From: Verrucomicrobiota bacterium
Lineage (GTDB): Bacteria; Verrucomicrobiota; Verrucomicrobiia; Chthoniobacterales; UBA10450
NCBI GenBank assembly: GCA_003219225.1
Contig: QHPZ01000067.1
Location: 1 to 8,557 of the forward strand
Length of the DNA: 8,557 nucleotides
Reading direction: 5' to 3'
This document shows, in pieces, positions 6,987 through 8,557 of this stretch (positions within the stretch are counted from its first letter, which is position 1; every line of letters starts with the position of its first letter). The notes below the pieces were generated by a model. It did no database searches. It was not told the origin of the DNA and worked only from the letters and a program-made list of their open reading frames with translations. A program made the translations under genes and the position numbers.

Positions 6987-7610
6987 ATGAGTACGGTTTA
7001 TCACCGCCTTTTTGGGCTAGTGGTTGTAGCAGCGGCTCTCTACTGGCTCGCTGTTGTTACGGTGATGCACTTTCTCGAGCCGGAGTTTAGTCCGCTGAAA
7101 GTGCCGATGAGCGCTTACGTCGGCGGCGCTTACGGTGGCTGGATGACGACGTCGTTTTTTGCTTTGGCAACAGCTCTCGTCGCAACGGCTTTTGGCGTGC
7201 TTAGAACATTGGGTCGCAATGTTCTCGCATGCGCTGGCTTTTTGCTGTTCATCGTTGCGGCGTTTGGAGTTGTGCTCGCCGGTATTTTCCCGGGGATAAT
7301 CACCGGACCTTCAGCAGCTCATTGGCACGGAGTTGGTAGCCGATTCGCATTCCCGGGCATGGCATTCGGTAGTTTGCTGCTTTCGTTTGGTTTTTCTTCC
7401 GATCCAGACTGGCAGCGCATCTCGGTTGCGGCGCTGACGCTGTCTGGCGGAGTTGTCTTTTTCTTGGCGTTGTCGTTCTCACCTGTCACAGCTGATCTCG
7501 GCGGCCTCGTTCAACGGATATTTTTCGCATTCTTGATCCCGTGGCTCGCACTGGTGGGAATTCATCTGATGCGATTCGAGCGCGCCGATAGTTTCTCGGA
7601 ATCGCGCTAG
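6987..7610 (+). CDS. DUF998-type six-helix membrane protein
   Basis: A 207-residue integral membrane protein of unknown function. Predicted membrane segments lie at about 8-28, 50-75, 79-103, 118-137, 144-165 and 176-197. The layout matches the DUF998 family: a first helix, a short outside loop with PMSAYVGGAYGGWM (40-53) comparable to the family's 'S.Y..G.YGW' pattern, a third helix ending in AGIFPG, and a conserved histidine pair in AAHWHG. No enzymatic motif is evident. The ATG at 6987 is chosen over the in-frame GTG at 6957, whose extension (TRCGGEAAR) is polar and overlaps a small GC hairpin; neither start has a clear ribosome site. It lies 79 nt after glnA, too loosely linked to infer a nitrogen role. 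Its DNA looks less GC-rich than its neighbours, which may simply reflect its hydrophobic codons. Confidence 0.75.
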   Translation: MSTVYHRLFGLVVVAAALYWLAVVTVMHFLEPEFSPLKVPMSAYVGGAYGGWMTTSFFALATALVATAFGVLRTLGRNVLACAGFLLFIVAAFGVVLAGIFPGIITGPSAAHWHGVGSRFAFPGMAFGSLLLSFGFSSDPDWQRISVAALTLSGGVVFFLALSFSPVTADLGGLVQRIFFAFLIPWLALVGIHLMRFERADSFSESR

Positions 7611-7636
7611 ACTGCCGAGCCAATAGTCCTTTCTGG

Positions 7637-8557
7637 GTGAAAATCGTCTGCTCAGGGTACATGGTTCGGCTCCCGTTGGGCGGCCATGTTTGGCACCATT
7701 TCCAGTACCTCGCCGGACTTCAGCAACTCGGGCACGAGGTGACGTATTTCGAAGACTTCGGCTGGCCGGACTCCTGTTACCAGCCTCCAGGCGATGTTAA
7801 TACGTCCGATCCAAGTTTCGGTATCGCCTATCTGCTCGAGTTTCTGGGGAGGTACGGTGTGGTTTGCGACATCTGTTACCTGGCCGAGGACGGCACCGCG
7901 CGTGGCCTGAGTCGGGCCGAGTTGGCGGCGCGCTGTCGCGAAGCAGATCTTTACCTCAACCTCAGCAACATGAATGCAATTCCGGAACAGCAATTGTGCC
8001 GATGCCGGGTGCTGGTCGATACCGATCCGGTGTTTACGCAAATCGGAGCACTGCGGTTCACATTCGGTGAAAACGTGCACCAACCTGGCTGCAGCATGCC
8101 AACCGCCGACATGCCATGGCTGCCCACGCGTCAGCCGGTCGTAACGGACTTGTGGCCGGTCGACAAAGGGCACCTCGATGCGCCATTTACAACGGTCATG
8201 AGCTGGAATCCGATGACGCACGGCGACGACACGTATGGCAGCAAAGCTCGCGCGTTCACTCCGTTCTTGCGCCTGCCACAGATCACCGGTGAACCGATGG
8301 AGATTGCGATCAATGTCCGGGCGAGGCGCGTCGATCCCCTTCAGGTGCGCGCGAAACTTGCGCGTGGCGGGTGGCGTGTGCGCGATGCAGCGGAAGTGAC
8401 GCACACACCGTGGTCGTACCAGCAATACCTGCAGAGTTCGCGCGCCGAGTTCTCAGTTGCGAAGCACGGTTATGTGGTCACCCAATGCGGCTGGTTTAGC
8501 GATCGTGGTTCAAGCTATCTCGCGTCAGGGCGGCCGGTGATTTTGCAAGACACGGGT
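7637..8557 (+). CDS. Glycosyltransferase-like protein (GT-B / group 1 type), 3' end outside window
   Basis: The reading frame is open from the GTG at 7637 to the last base, giving 307 residues without a stop, so the gene continues beyond the window. The N-terminus MKIVCSGYMVRLPLGGHVWHH fits the first Rossmann strand and glycine loop of a GT-B fold, followed by FQYLAGLQQLGHEVTYFED (22-40), the 'long search for a name' pattern common to group 1 glycosyltransferases. Further motifs are VDTDPVF (a mid-domain strand), TTVMSWN, AEFSVAKHGY (270-279) and CGWFSDRGSSYLASGRPVI (284-302) near the cut end. This last stretch resembles the nucleotide-sugar binding C-terminal half of such enzymes, where a conserved SGRPV turn precedes QDTG. 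Sugar donor and acceptor cannot be told. The start is chosen for the typical MKI opening; ATG 7661 is the alternative. It begins 26 nt after the DUF998 gene, so the two may be cotranscribed. Confidence 0.75.
   Translation, partial: MKIVCSGYMVRLPLGGHVWHHFQYLAGLQQLGHEVTYFEDFGWPDSCYQPPGDVNTSDPSFGIAYLLEFLGRYGVVCDICYLAEDGTARGLSRAELAARCREADLYLNLSNMNAIPEQQLCRCRVLVDTDPVFTQIGALRFTFGENVHQPGCSMPTADMPWLPTRQPVVTDLWPVDKGHLDAPFTTVMSWNPMTHGDDTYGSKARAFTPFLRLPQITGEPMEIAINVRARRVDPLQVRAKLARGGWRVRDAAEVTHTPWSYQQYLQSSRAEFSVAKHGYVVTQCGWFSDRGSSYLASGRPVILQDTG

Noticed and set aside
7652..8425. A 257-codon minus-strand open frame at the right end.
   Set aside because: It overlaps the plus-strand frame starting at 7637, which encodes clear glycosyltransferase-like motifs. 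The minus frame is arginine- and histidine-rich without any motif.

Overview
The window looks like an ordinary chromosomal segment of a GC-rich bacterium. The short palindromic repeat, the Shine-Dalgarno-poor gene starts and the style of the protein sequences suggest Verrucomicrobiota (perhaps a soil Chthoniobacterales-type lineage). This is an impression from reading, not a computed placement. There is no rRNA or tRNA gene, no CRISPR array, no insertion sequence and no integrase.

Layout. (1) 2-1429, plus strand: the C-terminal part of a large AsmA/TamB-like envelope protein whose start lies before the window. (2) 1454-4906, minus strand: a complete dnaE, the replicative DNA polymerase III alpha subunit, convergent with gene 1 and only 24 nt from it. 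(3) 4907-5007: a short divergent promoter region. (4) 5008-5346 and 5486-6907, plus strand: glnB (PII signal protein) followed by glnA (type I glutamine synthetase). The 139-nt gap between them carries a near-perfect 13-bp inverted repeat and a C/A-rich leader without a Shine-Dalgarno sequence. (5) 6987-7610, plus strand: a six-helix DUF998-type membrane protein. (6) 7637-8557, plus strand: a glycosyltransferase-like protein cut by the window end.

How the genes work together. glnB and glnA form the classical nitrogen-assimilation pair. PII senses 2-oxoglutarate and ATP/ADP and carries the uridylylatable Tyr51. Glutamine synthetase makes glutamine from glutamate and ammonia and carries the adenylylation-type tyrosine (Tyr402). 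dnaE is unrelated housekeeping. The flanking membrane and glycosyltransferase genes show no clear link to nitrogen metabolism.

Most unusual signals. First, a 50-bp double-hairpin palindromic element (2407-2456) lies inside dnaE and is translated in frame as about 17 extra residues in a loop before the helix-hairpin-helix region. Second, the glnB-glnA spacer holds a long inverted repeat that could be an operator or a leader hairpin. I did not find a convincing new multi-gene system here.
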